Part shown: positions 6,634-16,048 of the stretch, piece by piece | Layout of the letters: each line of letters starts with the position of its first letter | Position numbering within the stretch: position 1 is the stretch's first letter | Virus record (IMG/VR): IMGVR_UViG_3300028031_000090 | Span: 1 to 34,927 of that record | DNA from: a virus | Strand: one strand, 5' to 3' | DNA: 34,927 nt | Position numbers and translations under genes: made by a program | Notes under the pieces: model-generated | The model's database searches: none | What the model was told of the DNA's origin: nothing | Seen by the model: only the letters and a program-made list of their open reading frames with translations

Positions 6634-7662
6634 ATGTCCCTAATACTCGACCCGTTCAAAGATTCCAATGCGTTTAACGCCTCAACCTTGACTAAGGCGA
6701 TAAATGTCTTGCCCAATATGTACGGACTGGTGAATGGAATGGATCTATTCCCCGTAGAATCTGTATCAACCACCAGCATCACAATAGAATACAACCAAGG
6801 GACGCTGCAACTTTTACAAACGGGCGAACGTGGCGCAGTAGGCACAGCCTTAACCAACGAAAAACGACGTGTTAAAAGCTTTGAAATCCCCCACATCCCG
6901 CACACGGGATCAATTTCCCCTCGTGATATCCAAAATTTGACCGCATTTGGTAGCACCTCGCTCGAAACGGTCAGTAATTTTATGGTCAAAAAATTGGCCA
7001 CGATGCGCAACAACCAAGCCATAACCCTCGAAAACCTGCGCGTTGGCGCACTCAAAGGTAAAATCAACGATGCTGACGGCACGCTTATTTATGACCTTTT
7101 TGACGAATTCAATGTGCAACAGCAAGTTTTCGACTTCAAACTTTCTGACCCTAATTTTGAAGTCCGAGAGCAATGCATGGCCATACAACTACATATCGAT
7201 GAAAACCTCTTAGGCGAAGTCATGAAGAACGTCTGCGTCATTGTCAGCCCGGAATTTTTCTCTGCCCTGGTTGGGCACAAAGAAGTGAAGGCCGCTTACG
7301 ACCGGTTCAACGATGGCCAAGCATTACGCGACAGTTTGCAATACGCGCCGTTTCAATATGGCGGTCTCAAGTTTATCCAGTACAACGCACGGGTGCCTTC
7401 TTTTGACGCACAGGGCAAATCAATCACGCGCCGATTTATCGATGAAAACGAAGGCCACGCGTTCCCAGAAGGCACTATGGATACGTTTAGAACCTACGCT
7501 GCACCTGCCGAGTTAATGCAAACCGTGAACAAACCCGGTGAACTATTCACCGCTTGGAACGTCGAGCGTGCAAACGGCACCGGCTGGGATTTGTATTGTG
7601 AGTCTAACCCATTGCCGATGTGCAGCCGACCCAACGTGCTGGTGAAAGTTGTGGCATCTTGA
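6634..7662 (+). CDS. Major capsid protein, lambda gpE family
   Basis: 342 aa from ATG at 6634, chosen over an in-frame GTG at 6604 because AAGG lies upstream and the length then matches lambda gpE (341). Family signs include the start SLILDPFKDSNAFNASTLTKAIN, the INVLPNMYGLVNGMDLFP segment, the basic LTNEKRRVKSFEIPHIPHTGSI stretch and a C-terminal block with AYDRFNDGQALRDSL and GKSITRRFIDENEGHAFPEGT. It builds the HK97-fold icosahedral shell. The stop overlaps the next start (TGATG). Confidence 0.95.
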   Translation: MSLILDPFKDSNAFNASTLTKAINVLPNMYGLVNGMDLFPVESVSTTSITIEYNQGTLQLLQTGERGAVGTALTNEKRRVKSFEIPHIPHTGSISPRDIQNLTAFGSTSLETVSNFMVKKLATMRNNQAITLENLRVGALKGKINDADGTLIYDLFDEFNVQQQVFDFKLSDPNFEVREQCMAIQLHIDENLLGEVMKNVCVIVSPEFFSALVGHKEVKAAYDRFNDGQALRDSLQYAPFQYGGLKFIQYNARVPSFDAQGKSITRRFIDENEGHAFPEGTMDTFRTYAAPAELMQTVNKPGELFTAWNVERANGTGWDLYCESNPLPMCSRPNVLVKVVAS

Positions 7663-7982
7663 TGTCACTGTCACCGGCGGCAAAAGCGGTTGCACATGCA
7701 ATCGCCAAAAGTGGCGATTATCATGCTACGTATCGATTTCAAAACGGCGACGAATTGGATACATTTGTGGATGTGTCCAGGAATACAGAAATTTATGGTG
7801 AAAATAATTTAGTTACAGATCATGGCACCATGATCTATATCGCCAAACACGCGTTATCATCCCCGCCAGAGAGTGGAGATGAAATCGAAATCGAAGATAA
7901 ATACAGCGGCGAACGCGAAATTTTTGAAGTTGACCAAATCATCAGTGATGATGGTTACCAAGTAAGCCTATTGGTTAGATGA
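7662..7982 (+). CDS. Head-tail connector, FII-like
   Basis: 106 aa from the ATG that overlaps the capsid stop. The beta-rich body (ATYRFQNGDELDTFVDV, DHGTMIYIAKHAL, GDEIEIEDKYSGEREIFEVDQIISDDGYQVSLLVR) matches the shape of lambda gpFII (117 aa), where an OB-like barrel with a 'parameter, then redefined value' pattern joins the filled head to the tail. Position between the capsid and gpZ-like genes agrees. Lambda's FI has no counterpart here. Confidence 0.68.
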   Translation: MSLSPAAKAVAHAIAKSGDYHATYRFQNGDELDTFVDVSRNTEIYGENNLVTDHGTMIYIAKHALSSPPESGDEIEIEDKYSGEREIFEVDQIISDDGYQVSLLVR

Positions 7983-7986
7983 TCGT

Positions 7987-8523
7987 ATGATTGAGTCAAA
8001 ATTGACCGTATCCGGCCTTAATGAGCTGGATCGGTTTTTAAAAAATTCGCCTGCGATGCTGAATAAAGCAACAAACCAAGCCCTGAACAAAGCCATCCAA
8101 AAAACTCGCACGTATACCAGCAGTTTAATTAGATCAGATCTTAATCTTAAGGCCAGGCTCTTACGGGATAATTTAAAGATCAGTCGATCAACCCGTAAAA
8201 CTTTACGGGCAAAAATCTCCGTTTCTGTGTCTTCCCCATCGCTGAATCAGTTTGCCGCCAAAAAAACCAAGCGGGGTATCACCCTGAAAATCACAAAAAG
8301 CGGCGGCAGGAAGCTGTATAAAAAAGCGTTTTTTATTCAGTCAAAAAATGGGCGGTTAGTGGCAAAGCGCACCGGCACAGGCAGGGATGATATACAGTTC
8401 CCCGTTGGGCCGTCTATTGATCAGTCATTTACGTTGTTGAAAGACAAAATTCGTACGTTCGCATCCGCCGAATTGAAACGATTGATCAACCAACAACTGA
8501 AATTTGTTTTAAAGGCCGTATGA
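7987..8523 (+). CDS. Minor tail protein, gpZ-like (tail completion)
   Basis: 178 aa (lambda gpZ 192). It shows the family's start SKLTVSGLNELDRFLKNSPAMLNKATNQALNKAIQKTRTYTSSLI followed by a basic body with many Arg and Lys, ending in ASAELKRLINQQLKFVLKAV. gpZ-type proteins finish the tail so that it can join the head. Four-base overlap with the next gene. The order FII-Z-U-V is that of lambda. Confidence 0.78.
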   Translation: MIESKLTVSGLNELDRFLKNSPAMLNKATNQALNKAIQKTRTYTSSLIRSDLNLKARLLRDNLKISRSTRKTLRAKISVSVSSPSLNQFAAKKTKRGITLKITKSGGRKLYKKAFFIQSKNGRLVAKRTGTGRDDIQFPVGPSIDQSFTLLKDKIRTFASAELKRLINQQLKFVLKAV

Positions 8524-8963
8524 AAAAAAGCCCCAGGTCATTATTAATTTTACAAGAGATACTGCGCCGTTTAAACGCGATACAGCAATCTAGCGGCTTT
8601 AATTTTTCGCTTGATGCGCATTTTAACAAGACAACCAGCACATCAGATGAGGCCTTAAATACCGTTACTCTGACCCCCAAAGACCAAAAACACCTCGATT
8701 TTTTACCCAAACATATACTTTGGGCGTGGGAAGTCGTGGTCGAAGCAACTTCCACCGCATCTGATCGACACAATGATTTGGATGCCGAATTACTGCGCAT
8801 TGACCTTGTGCAGGCCTTATTTATCTCCCCAGATGATCATCTCAACAGCCTATGCACCGTCTACGAACCCGAAACCACCAATGCATATTACCGCGAACCG
8901 GGATCTAACGTTATACGCGCAGAGGTTGTCATTCACATTCAATTCGCACAACCCATATTATAA
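8520..8963 (+). CDS. Tail terminator protein, gpU-like
   Basis: 147 aa, close to lambda gpU (131). An N-terminal helix (ILQEILRRLNAIQ) is followed by alternating strands and a central WAWEVVVEAT strand, then two more strands (NVIRAEVVIHIQF) at the C-terminus, the alpha/beta pattern of tail terminator proteins that cap the tail tube at its final length and present the head-binding surface. The assignment rests mainly on size, fold-like pattern and position between gpZ-like and tube genes. Start overlaps the preceding stop (ATGA). Confidence 0.62.
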   Translation: MKKSPRSLLILQEILRRLNAIQQSSGFNFSLDAHFNKTTSTSDEALNTVTLTPKDQKHLDFLPKHILWAWEVVVEATSTASDRHNDLDAELLRIDLVQALFISPDDHLNSLCTVYEPETTNAYYREPGSNVIRAEVVIHIQFAQPIL

Positions 8964-8972
8964 GGAGCCGCA

Positions 8973-9698
8973 ATGGCTGGATACAAAGCCGCAGGAACCC
9001 CATACATCAAACCCACGTTTATCCCCAATGCACCGTACAAGACCTTAGGCAATAGCGCCAAGTTCGAAATCGCTATCGATGAAAGCGTTTTGGATATCAA
9101 GAATTACCAGGGTGGCGGCGGTTTAGAAGAATCGTTTAGAGAGGTGAATAAGGCCACAATCAATATTGAGGCAAAAGACCTCAAAGCCGAAAACATTGCC
9201 TTGGCGGTTTTGGGGTCACTCAGTCAAGTGACCAGCAAAACCATTACAGACCAAGAGCATGCCATTGAACCTGGTGCCTATATCGACTTGGATGGTATCG
9301 GGCAAAAAAATATTGTGATCAAGAATAACGTATCGGGCGATCCGTTGTTGGAAGGTATCGATTACGAGATTAAACGCGGCGGCGTGGTCATCAGCGATAA
9401 TCCTGTGACCGAGTTGCAGACCCCTGCGTTGATTAGTTACGCAACATCCGACTCCCAAAAAGTCGAGGCGATTTTACGCGCCGGTGCGGAGTTTTCAATC
9501 ATTTTTGATGGCATCAATGAGATTACGCAAAAAGGCTTTAAGGCCAACATTTTTCGAGTGAAATTAGGCGCATCCTTAATCCCGTTTATCAACGGTGACG
9601 ACACCGGCACGCTGACGATTTCAGGCGATATTTTGCGGGATTCTAGCAAATCCGGGGTTGGTATTTCCAAGTTTTACAAAGTTGATTACGAAAAATAG
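8973..9698 (+). CDS. Major tail tube protein, gpV-like
   Basis: 241 aa (lambda gpV 246), with ribosome site AAGGAG upstream. The features are those of siphovirus tube proteins: an N-terminal segment followed by YQGGGGLEESFREVNKATINIEAKDLKAENIALAVLG (a strand with an inserted helix), Gly/Asp-rich turns, and a repeat of the strand-helix pattern in the second half (GFKANIFRVKLGASLIPFINGD). Hexameric rings stack into the tail tube. It precedes the chaperone and tape-measure genes, which is diagnostic. Confidence 0.82.
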   Translation: MAGYKAAGTPYIKPTFIPNAPYKTLGNSAKFEIAIDESVLDIKNYQGGGGLEESFREVNKATINIEAKDLKAENIALAVLGSLSQVTSKTITDQEHAIEPGAYIDLDGIGQKNIVIKNNVSGDPLLEGIDYEIKRGGVVISDNPVTELQTPALISYATSDSQKVEAILRAGAEFSIIFDGINEITQKGFKANIFRVKLGASLIPFINGDDTGTLTISGDILRDSSKSGVGISKFYKVDYEK

Positions 9699-9706
9699 GA
9701 GCTTGT

Positions 9707-10093
9707 ATGCCCGCAAATAATGTCGTGGTAATCGGTAGCACAGCCGTTACCATTCTTGAGCTGACGGTTGGCCAGATTCAATCGTTTTTTTCTTCCATGG
9801 CATCAGCGACACCCGTTGCTGATGCACAAAATTCTGATCCTGAACACTTCAGCCTGGTCAACGACATGTTGTTCCAGGACGTTTCATTGGACGAAATCGT
9901 TTTGATGACCACGTTATCTTACCAAGATCTGGTCTCAAATGACGATAATGGCTATCTACCATCCGATATTCAACGGGTGATCGATAAGATGAAAGCGATC
10001 AATCCGCATTTTTTTCAGATGCGGCAGAGAATGCTGGACATCACAGCCACGATGACAAACTTGACGACTTCAACGCCGCTCTCTGCCGCGTAA
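9707..10093 (+). CDS. Tail assembly chaperone (gpG-like)
   Basis: 128 aa, the unshifted product, starting after AGGAG. It lies between the tube and tape-measure genes, the fixed place of the tail assembly chaperone, which coats the tape measure during tail assembly. The sequence is helical and acidic with no strong motif. A slippery T7 run at 10009-10015 with an open -1 frame beyond it indicates a frameshifted longer form (see next entry), as in lambda G/GT. The shifted frame leaves this protein after F103. Confidence 0.78.
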   Translation: MPANNVVVIGSTAVTILELTVGQIQSFFSSMASATPVADAQNSDPEHFSLVNDMLFQDVSLDEIVLMTTLSYQDLVSNDDNGYLPSDIQRVIDKMKAINPHFFQMRQRMLDITATMTNLTTSTPLSAA

Positions 10094-10179
10094 TTTCAAA
10101 CGGACACCCCGCCGCCCTGACCTACCCTTGGTCTCTCTACCTTAGCGCCATCCAATGCCTTCAACCGATAACCATGTAA
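9707..10179 (+). CDS. Frameshifted chaperone form (gpGT-like), predicted -1 shift
   Basis: In frame the codons are CAT TTT TTT CAG, giving the heptamer T TTT TTT (10009-10015), which is slippery for -1 shifts. Past it the -1 frame stays open for 54 codons to a TAA at 10177-10179, overlapping the tape-measure start at 10155. The extension begins SDAAENAG and includes DDFNAALCRVISNG and LTYPWSLYLSAIQ, composition typical of a T domain. The product is 103 + 54 = 157 aa. In lambda the T domain recruits the tube protein. The shift itself is a prediction; no downstream stimulator was identified. Confidence 0.75.
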
Positions 10180-13100
10180 ACGTCGTTTTAACCGCACGTA
10201 CGTCCGAGTACCAACGTAACGTGCTGGCGGCCAAAAAAGCCAACGATCAATATCGACAATCGATAAAAGGCGTCATTGGGGATTTGTTGTCTTTGAGTGG
10301 TGCGGTTGGTATCGCAGGCGGCATCAAAGGATCTGTTAGCGCGTTTGCTGAGTTTGATTTCACCATACGCCGAGTCGGGGCGATTTCAAAAGCGACTAAA
10401 GCTGAGCTGTTGTTGCTCAATAACGTTGCCCGCACGACCGGCGCAACCACTGAGTTTAGCGCAACACAAAGCGCCGAGGCGTTGCTTTTTTTGAGCCAAG
10501 CCGGTTTGAGCGTGCAGGAGTCTATCTCTGCCCTGCCGGGTACATTACAACTGGCCTCAGCCGGAGCGGTGGATCTCGGTGTTGCTGCTGATATATCCAC
10601 CAATATTTTGGCCGGGTATGGCAAACACGTTGGCGAGTTGGCACGCGTCAACGATGTATTGGTTAATACGTTCACAAGCGCGAACACCAATCTTAACGAT
10701 TTGGGCGAGGCCTTTAAAACCGCAGGCCCAGTGGCCAAAGCCGCCGGACAAGATTTTGACGAAACGGCGGTATTATTGGGTGTTTTTGCGAATGCGGGCA
10801 TTAAGGGATCAATCGCCGGAACGGCACTTGCCGGTGGCATAGCCCGACTCGCCAAACCGACCAAAGAAGCCAACCAAGGCCTGAAAAACGTCGGCGTATC
10901 GGCCAAAGATTCCACCGGAAAAATACGGCCACTGCTGAAGATCATTGATGATTTGCGCAAAAAAAGCGTGAGCGTTGAAGATGCGCTGCGCATTTTTGGT
11001 CAGGAAGCGGGGCCAAAGTTTTTGGCCGCCATACAACAAACTCCCGCGTCCATTGCAAGGCTCAGAGCCGAGGTTAAAAAAACCGGCACTGCTGCTGCCA
11101 TCGCGACCGCACAGCAAGCCGGTATCAGCGGTGTATTGAAAAAATTGGGCTCGGCGATTGAATCAATTGCCATTAAAATGGGCGACACATTAGCACCTGC
11201 GGTCATCGCAATATCCAAATTCCTCGCGGCGTTTGCCGGTGAAATCACCGTTGCTGCGGTCACATTGGGTACTCTGTATACTGCGATTAAAATTGCCTCT
11301 TTGCTCGGGTTATCAACAGCATTACACGGGATTGGCGCGTCCGCGTTATTTGCTGCCATCGGTGCGAGTAAATTGACCGTCAATATGGGCCTACTGCGCA
11401 CTAGCATGGCCGCCCTGCCTGCCACTGCAATTGCCGCCCGGATAGCCATGGGCGGCTTGGCCACTTCTATTGGGGCTGCCACAGTTGCATCGTTAAAATT
11501 TATTGCGACCCCACTTGGGGCGATATTGGCGGCCATTGCCGCTGGTGTTTATGTCGCGGTGAGCGCATTTAATGCGCTCGAAGAGCAGCACCAGAGCACG
11601 TTGTCAAAAATCGAGGCGGGCACAAAAGCCGTCGAGGCATTTGTCAAACTCGAAGATAAAATCAAAGGACTCGGCCTGGAAGGCGTTGATAACGCCGTTA
11701 TCCAGATTAAGCGGCTACGAGCGGATGTGATACAAACCGGGCTGGATTTTGATACGGCGGCGAAAAAAGGCACGGAGTTTGTCGATAATCTGGTGACTGC
11801 TTCAAGCAACTTGAAAAATCTGCAAGTTGAGCAAGCCAAACTACAAATCCAGTTGGAAAAATTTGACCGAAAAGCGGCCGTCGACGCTGAAAAGGCGCTG
11901 ACAAAAACGGCAGCAGACGAAGCCAAAAAGCGTTTAGATGCGCTGAAATCCGAATTAGATAAATCGATTAAAGCCGAACAACAGGCGTTAAGAGACAAAA
12001 TACGCTTACAAAAAAATCTGCTTGAAACAAAAATTGATCTCGCGGAAAAAGCACGCGACAAACAAAAAGCCGCACTAGATAAAGCCTTAAACGATGAAAA
12101 AACGTTTGTTGCAGCGGCCAAACAGTTACGCGCCCAATTATCTGGCCAACAAGGCAGCCGAGAAAACCGTATACGCGATATTCAGCGCGGCCAACTGTCA
12201 TCAGGGGATCAGCAGAGAGATGTCCAAGATGAGGCGGCGAAAGCTTTATCCGAAGCGAAACGATTGCTCCGCTTAGGCCAAACCGAAAACGCCAAAAAAA
12301 TCGGCGAACGCATCTCTGAGTTGGTTAACCAAACTCAAGACGCGGATAAAAAAATTGCACTCATAGAGTCTCTTGGTGATATACAAGATCGTATCGTGCA
12401 ACGCGAGATACAAGGCCAGGTAGATTCGGCAAACGCTGCCAAAGAAAAATCAAACGTCCTGAAGGCCGCTAATCAAGCGTCAGAACAAAGTTTGGCACAA
12501 CTGAATAAGCGCTTAGCCGAGATTGCCACCAATCAAGCAAAATTAGAAAAAACAGAGAAACCACGAGACCCAGAAGATGTTCAATCGGACATCGTACAAG
12601 CGCAAACCGATGTTGATGCGTTGCAAGCTAAACTGGATGCGTTTAAACCCAACAAGCGCATCACTATCCAGAGCAATATTGATACGATTTCACAGCAAGT
12701 TGATGCGTTGAAATCTAATCTACAGACCCTGAAAAATCTTAAAATAGAGATTCCTTCACTGGGCCAACCTAGCCAACCGGGCCAACCAAACAAAACCACG
12801 AGCCAAGATGATGCCGGGCAACCGATCCGGCGTGCCAGCGGCGGTTTAGTGGATGGCGCCGGCACGGGGGTATCTGATTCAGTGCAGGCGTTATTGAGCC
12901 GTGGCGAGTTTGTTAACGATGCTCAAACCGTGGCGTTTCACGGCTCATCGACATTTTCGACGCTAAAATCCATGGCGCGTAATGGACAAAAATTAAACGC
13001 ATTTTCGCCAAGGCCGCAACGCGCGCTGCCTGCGATCCCGAGTGTGCCAACCGCACCGGCTACGCAAAACACGATGGCCAAAACGGTGATTAAATTTCCT

Positions 13101-13199
13101 GGGGTGCCTGAGTTTGAGGCCACGTTAAGCCCCGAAACACGTGATGATTTACAGCGTGTGTTGCGTAAACAAGCGATTAAACAAGGGCGCAAAAAATGA
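10155..13199 (+). CDS. Tape measure protein (TP901 type)
   Basis: 1014 aa. Residues about 55-240 match the TP901-type tape measure core: FDFTIRRVGAISKAT, LNNVARTTGATTEFSATQS, AADISTNILAGYG and AKAAGQDFDETAVLLGVFANAGIKGS. A long hydrophobic region with several membrane-like helices (about 345-475) may form a DNA channel in the host membrane. Coiled coil with repeated Lys/Ala/Gln helices covers about 540-880, and a Gly-rich segment ASGGLVDGAGTGVSDSVQALLSRGEFV lies near the C-terminus. At about 0.15 nm per residue it would set a tail of roughly 150 nm, a rule-of-thumb estimate. It starts inside the chaperone's shifted frame, and its stop overlaps the next start (ATGA). Confidence 0.93.
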   Translation: MPSTDNHVNVVLTARTSEYQRNVLAAKKANDQYRQSIKGVIGDLLSLSGAVGIAGGIKGSVSAFAEFDFTIRRVGAISKATKAELLLLNNVARTTGATTEFSATQSAEALLFLSQAGLSVQESISALPGTLQLASAGAVDLGVAADISTNILAGYGKHVGELARVNDVLVNTFTSANTNLNDLGEAFKTAGPVAKAAGQDFDETAVLLGVFANAGIKGSIAGTALAGGIARLAKPTKEANQGLKNVGVSAKDSTGKIRPLLKIIDDLRKKSVSVEDALRIFGQEAGPKFLAAIQQTPASIARLRAEVKKTGTAAAIATAQQAGISGVLKKLGSAIESIAIKMGDTLAPAVIAISKFLAAFAGEITVAAVTLGTLYTAIKIASLLGLSTALHGIGASALFAAIGASKLTVNMGLLRTSMAALPATAIAARIAMGGLATSIGAATVASLKFIATPLGAILAAIAAGVYVAVSAFNALEEQHQSTLSKIEAGTKAVEAFVKLEDKIKGLGLEGVDNAVIQIKRLRADVIQTGLDFDTAAKKGTEFVDNLVTASSNLKNLQVEQAKLQIQLEKFDRKAAVDAEKALTKTAADEAKKRLDALKSELDKSIKAEQQALRDKIRLQKNLLETKIDLAEKARDKQKAALDKALNDEKTFVAAAKQLRAQLSGQQGSRENRIRDIQRGQLSSGDQQRDVQDEAAKALSEAKRLLRLGQTENAKKIGERISELVNQTQDADKKIALIESLGDIQDRIVQREIQGQVDSANAAKEKSNVLKAANQASEQSLAQLNKRLAEIATNQAKLEKTEKPRDPEDVQSDIVQAQTDVDALQAKLDAFKPNKRITIQSNIDTISQQVDALKSNLQTLKNLKIEIPSLGQPSQPGQPNKTTSQDDAGQPIRRASGGLVDGAGTGVSDSVQALLSRGEFVNDAQTVAFHGSSTFSTLKSMARNGQKLNAFSPRPQRALPAIPSVPTAPATQNTMAKTVIKFPGVPEFEATLSPETRDDLQRVLRKQAIKQGRKK

Positions 13200-13705
13200 T
13201 CACACTGAAAATTAATGACGTTATCATACCGTTCCACGCCGCTGATGATTTGGCGCAAAGTCACACCCAAGAAAAAGGCGGTAGATTTCGGCGCATGATG
13301 TCCGGCCGTGGCACTCTGCAAACACATTGGTCTAAGTACGATATCCAGTTATCGGGCAGTGGCACCGTGCCTGCGGCATTATCATCAATCGATTTCAATG
13401 GCCCGGTATTACTGCATTGGGTCGCGCCACTTAGCTTATCTACCCAGACCACAACGGCAACCATACCAATGCCATTTAGGTTGGATTTTGCGCCGTGGTG
13501 TCTCGCCTTCAACGGCTTAGAAAAAAATGAAACCCCAGTCAATATGGTTGGCCAAACCGCCAACATCACCCCTGTACCCAACGCCCAATATTACGTTGTA
13601 AATTATTTACCGATTATGACCGTGATTTTGCCCGTCGGCGCAGAACAAAACAACGCAGTCTATCAAGCGGAGCATGGGTGGTCATTAAATCTTAAGGAAG
13701 TCTAA
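13196..13705 (+). CDS. Tail tip protein of unknown family (distal-tail position)
   Basis: 169 aa, beta-rich, beginning MITLKINDVIIPFHAADDLAQSH. It follows the tape measure directly, the place of distal tail (Dit) or lambda gpM-like proteins, and is coupled to both neighbours by overlapping start and stop codons. The GRGTLQTHWSKYDIQLSGSG segment, with strand-like alternation, suits a tail-tip ring protein. No family was recognised with confidence. Confidence 0.55.
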   Translation: MITLKINDVIIPFHAADDLAQSHTQEKGGRFRRMMSGRGTLQTHWSKYDIQLSGSGTVPAALSSIDFNGPVLLHWVAPLSLSTQTTTATIPMPFRLDFAPWCLAFNGLEKNETPVNMVGQTANITPVPNAQYYVVNYLPIMTVILPVGAEQNNAVYQAEHGWSLNLKEV

Positions 13706-15621
13706 TGCTGCTCAACCGTGACCGGCTCAATACTGCGACGCTTAACAGCAGCATAAACACGAAAAACCAACGCACGCTCATTGCGCAGGCAGCCTTTTCG
13801 CAAGGGGTTGACGTTTCAACGGTTGCGATTGGTCAGGCACAAACCGCAACCACAACCGATGTGGCGGCAGCGGTTGGCTACGCATCGTTAAGCGCCAATA
13901 CATCAACCGTTGATCATGCTGTTTACCGACAGCAGTCGATCACAACAACGTTTATCGATGTTAGCGGCCGCACTGAGCGGTATTGGTCAGCTCGCATCAC
14001 ATTAGACGGCGATGACATTAGCACATTTTTAACCGGCGTAATCGAAATTGAAGCCGAAGAAAACACCGCTCGAATTGCTGAGTTGTCTTTTGATCCGCCG
14101 AGACGCCCCAAAATCAACGAGTGGCTGGGTAAGCCGGTGACTATCGATTACCTGGAGTTGGATGCCAACGGCAATATAATATTGCAAAACCGTATTTTTA
14201 GCGGGTTGGTTGATACCCCAGAGTTTGACCCGACGAATCAGTTAGTGACATTAACATGCACCGACAATTATCAATCTGATCTCGATGCGATGAGCGATGC
14301 ACAAGTCAAAGCACTGATACCAGGCATTTTTAGCCCTGAAGTGTTGGATCCTGATGCCGTGGGGTTTGAGCTCGCACAAGCGTTGTTGACCACAACCCCT
14401 TCAAGCCTGGAAAAAAATCGGTTTGGGCAGTTTGTGTTATCGCCATGGGCTGTGACTAGCCCACGATTAACCTTTGATGATAACAATATTTATGATGAGT
14501 CCATACAAATCAGGATCACTGATTTGCGATCTATCACCAATCACGTCGATATCGATATTGCGTACCGATATCCGCAACAAAAAATCACCTCGGTATCGTA
14601 TCAGTATGGCGCGCCCGATCTCTGCGATATTGCGCGCGGCCAGCGTTTATTGCCACGCGATGCCGTCGTTAATGCTGCCAATGGGTTGTCCTTTGATGTC
14701 GATGGCATCGGGTTTGTTGATGCCCCTGCATCCACGACTGTGCAATGCCCTGATACCGTGCGATTTAACATTGATGAGGCCACCCGCAAGCAATTATGTG
14801 CGGGCTTTACGGTGCGCGCATCAAAACGATATACCCAAGATATGGTTGAGGTTGTACGCGTTAGCGTTACATCACCCTCGTCTATTGCATCGTTTGGACA
14901 AATAAAAACACAAGATAATCTGGCCATAGATACCGATGAAAAAGAAGCCGATAATCCGGTATCCGAATTTTCTGGTATTGCTGGATCGTCTATTGGCTCG
15001 TCTATTGGTTCATCCCGCTCCCCGCAGCCGCCAGGTATTGTTGATCAATATGATCAGGGCTTACGAGATAACGCGGCATTGTCCGTTATACAACAAGCCA
15101 AGACAAAAATTTTAGGCACGCATCGTAACAATCAAATCACGTTTGAAACGCCACTGAACAGCACAATAGAGCTGAGCGATCATGCTGCGTTGACCACTGC
15201 GTCAACAGAGGCGGTTGGTAAAGTGGGCCGCATGATACATACCTTAGACTTGGAGCAAGGCTTCGCACAAAGTAAATTGACCATTTTTGTGAGCCGAACT
15301 GAGAATAACGACATTACGCCATCCTCCGATTTTAACGCTCCACCGCCCAGGCCAAACACACCTGAGCTGGGGGTTAGTACCGAGGTGATCAGCGTTCGCA
15401 CGCTGGTTGGCGGCAAAAATGCCGATAAATTACCGAATACAGAGGGCGTCTCTGCGTATATGTTTGACCTCCAACCCAACCAGGGTGGCGCATCATTCGG
15501 CACTGCTTCATTACAATTAATCACCCCAGCTATACCAGAAATAGAGCTAAATGAAGCCACCTTCAGTGTGGATTCCAACTATTTCATCGCTATCCCCAAC
15601 GACCATCTCATCCTGTTCTAG
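13705..15621 (+). CDS. Probable tail hub / baseplate protein
   Basis: 638 aa. After a low-complexity N-terminus (Ala/Thr/Ser-rich, 1-70), residues about 95-200 read DDISTFLTGVIEIEAEEN, AELSFDPPRRP, WLGKPVTIDYLELD, RIFSGLVDTPEFDPTNQLVTLTC and DNYQSDLD. That is the barrel pattern of gp27/tail-hub proteins: 'structure, apply deformation, shift of axes', strands with loops. A linker near 430 has the repeat SSIGSSIGSS. It is likely the hub closing the tail tube, filling part of the role of lambda gpJ, which has no full-length counterpart here. Translation is coupled to the previous gene (TAATG). Confidence 0.62.
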   Translation: MLLNRDRLNTATLNSSINTKNQRTLIAQAAFSQGVDVSTVAIGQAQTATTTDVAAAVGYASLSANTSTVDHAVYRQQSITTTFIDVSGRTERYWSARITLDGDDISTFLTGVIEIEAEENTARIAELSFDPPRRPKINEWLGKPVTIDYLELDANGNIILQNRIFSGLVDTPEFDPTNQLVTLTCTDNYQSDLDAMSDAQVKALIPGIFSPEVLDPDAVGFELAQALLTTTPSSLEKNRFGQFVLSPWAVTSPRLTFDDNNIYDESIQIRITDLRSITNHVDIDIAYRYPQQKITSVSYQYGAPDLCDIARGQRLLPRDAVVNAANGLSFDVDGIGFVDAPASTTVQCPDTVRFNIDEATRKQLCAGFTVRASKRYTQDMVEVVRVSVTSPSSIASFGQIKTQDNLAIDTDEKEADNPVSEFSGIAGSSIGSSIGSSRSPQPPGIVDQYDQGLRDNAALSVIQQAKTKILGTHRNNQITFETPLNSTIELSDHAALTTASTEAVGKVGRMIHTLDLEQGFAQSKLTIFVSRTENNDITPSSDFNAPPPRPNTPELGVSTEVISVRTLVGGKNADKLPNTEGVSAYMFDLQPNQGGASFGTASLQLITPAIPEIELNEATFSVDSNYFIAIPNDHLILF

Positions 15622-15631
15622 GTAAAAATTT

Positions 15632-16048
15632 ATGCTGACCTATCAGTTATTTCTTGACGCGGGCTTAACAAACCCCGTCACTGGCCCCGTTTTGTTCCAA
15701 GCGGCATTAAACGGCCAAGACGTTGATCAAATTTTTTTCTTCGGCTCGTCAGAGCCTGATCGATTGGCACAGTCCGTCTCTAATCCTGGGGTTGATCAAT
15801 TAACCTTAGCACCGGTCGTTGCGACCACATTGGGTAACAGCGTATTGCCAACCGATTTTGTGTTGGCATTAACAGCAGAGGATCTTGCAGATACGCAGCC
15901 AGGTGCACCTATAAATTTAGGTTTGTCATTACCCAGCCAAACTCCGGTGCCGGTTCACGTGAGATTTTTAGTCAACCGATTTACCGAGGTTTTCCGCTCC
16001 ACTGAAATTCAATTGCAGACTAATTTAATCCGGGAGAGCGCATTATAA
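15632..16048 (+). CDS. Tail-associated protein of unknown family (138 aa)
   Basis: 138 aa, beginning MLTYQLFLDAGLTNPVTGPVLFQA, with AGGT upstream. Predicted mostly beta, with a hydrophobic, low-Lys composition and a Pro-rich segment (LSLPSQTPVPVHVRFLV), resembling small accessory proteins of tail tips. It lies between the hub and large terminase genes, and its stop overlaps the terminase ATG (TAATG). No function beyond a probable structural role is assigned. Confidence 0.45.
   Translation: MLTYQLFLDAGLTNPVTGPVLFQAALNGQDVDQIFFFGSSEPDRLAQSVSNPGVDQLTLAPVVATTLGNSVLPTDFVLALTAEDLADTQPGAPINLGLSLPSQTPVPVHVRFLVNRFTEVFRSTEIQLQTNLIRESAL

Noticed and set aside
10247-10993. 248-codon minus-strand frame inside the tape measure gene
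   Set aside because: Shadow of a well-supported gene on the plus strand; no ribosome site and atypical Ser/Ala-rich sequence.
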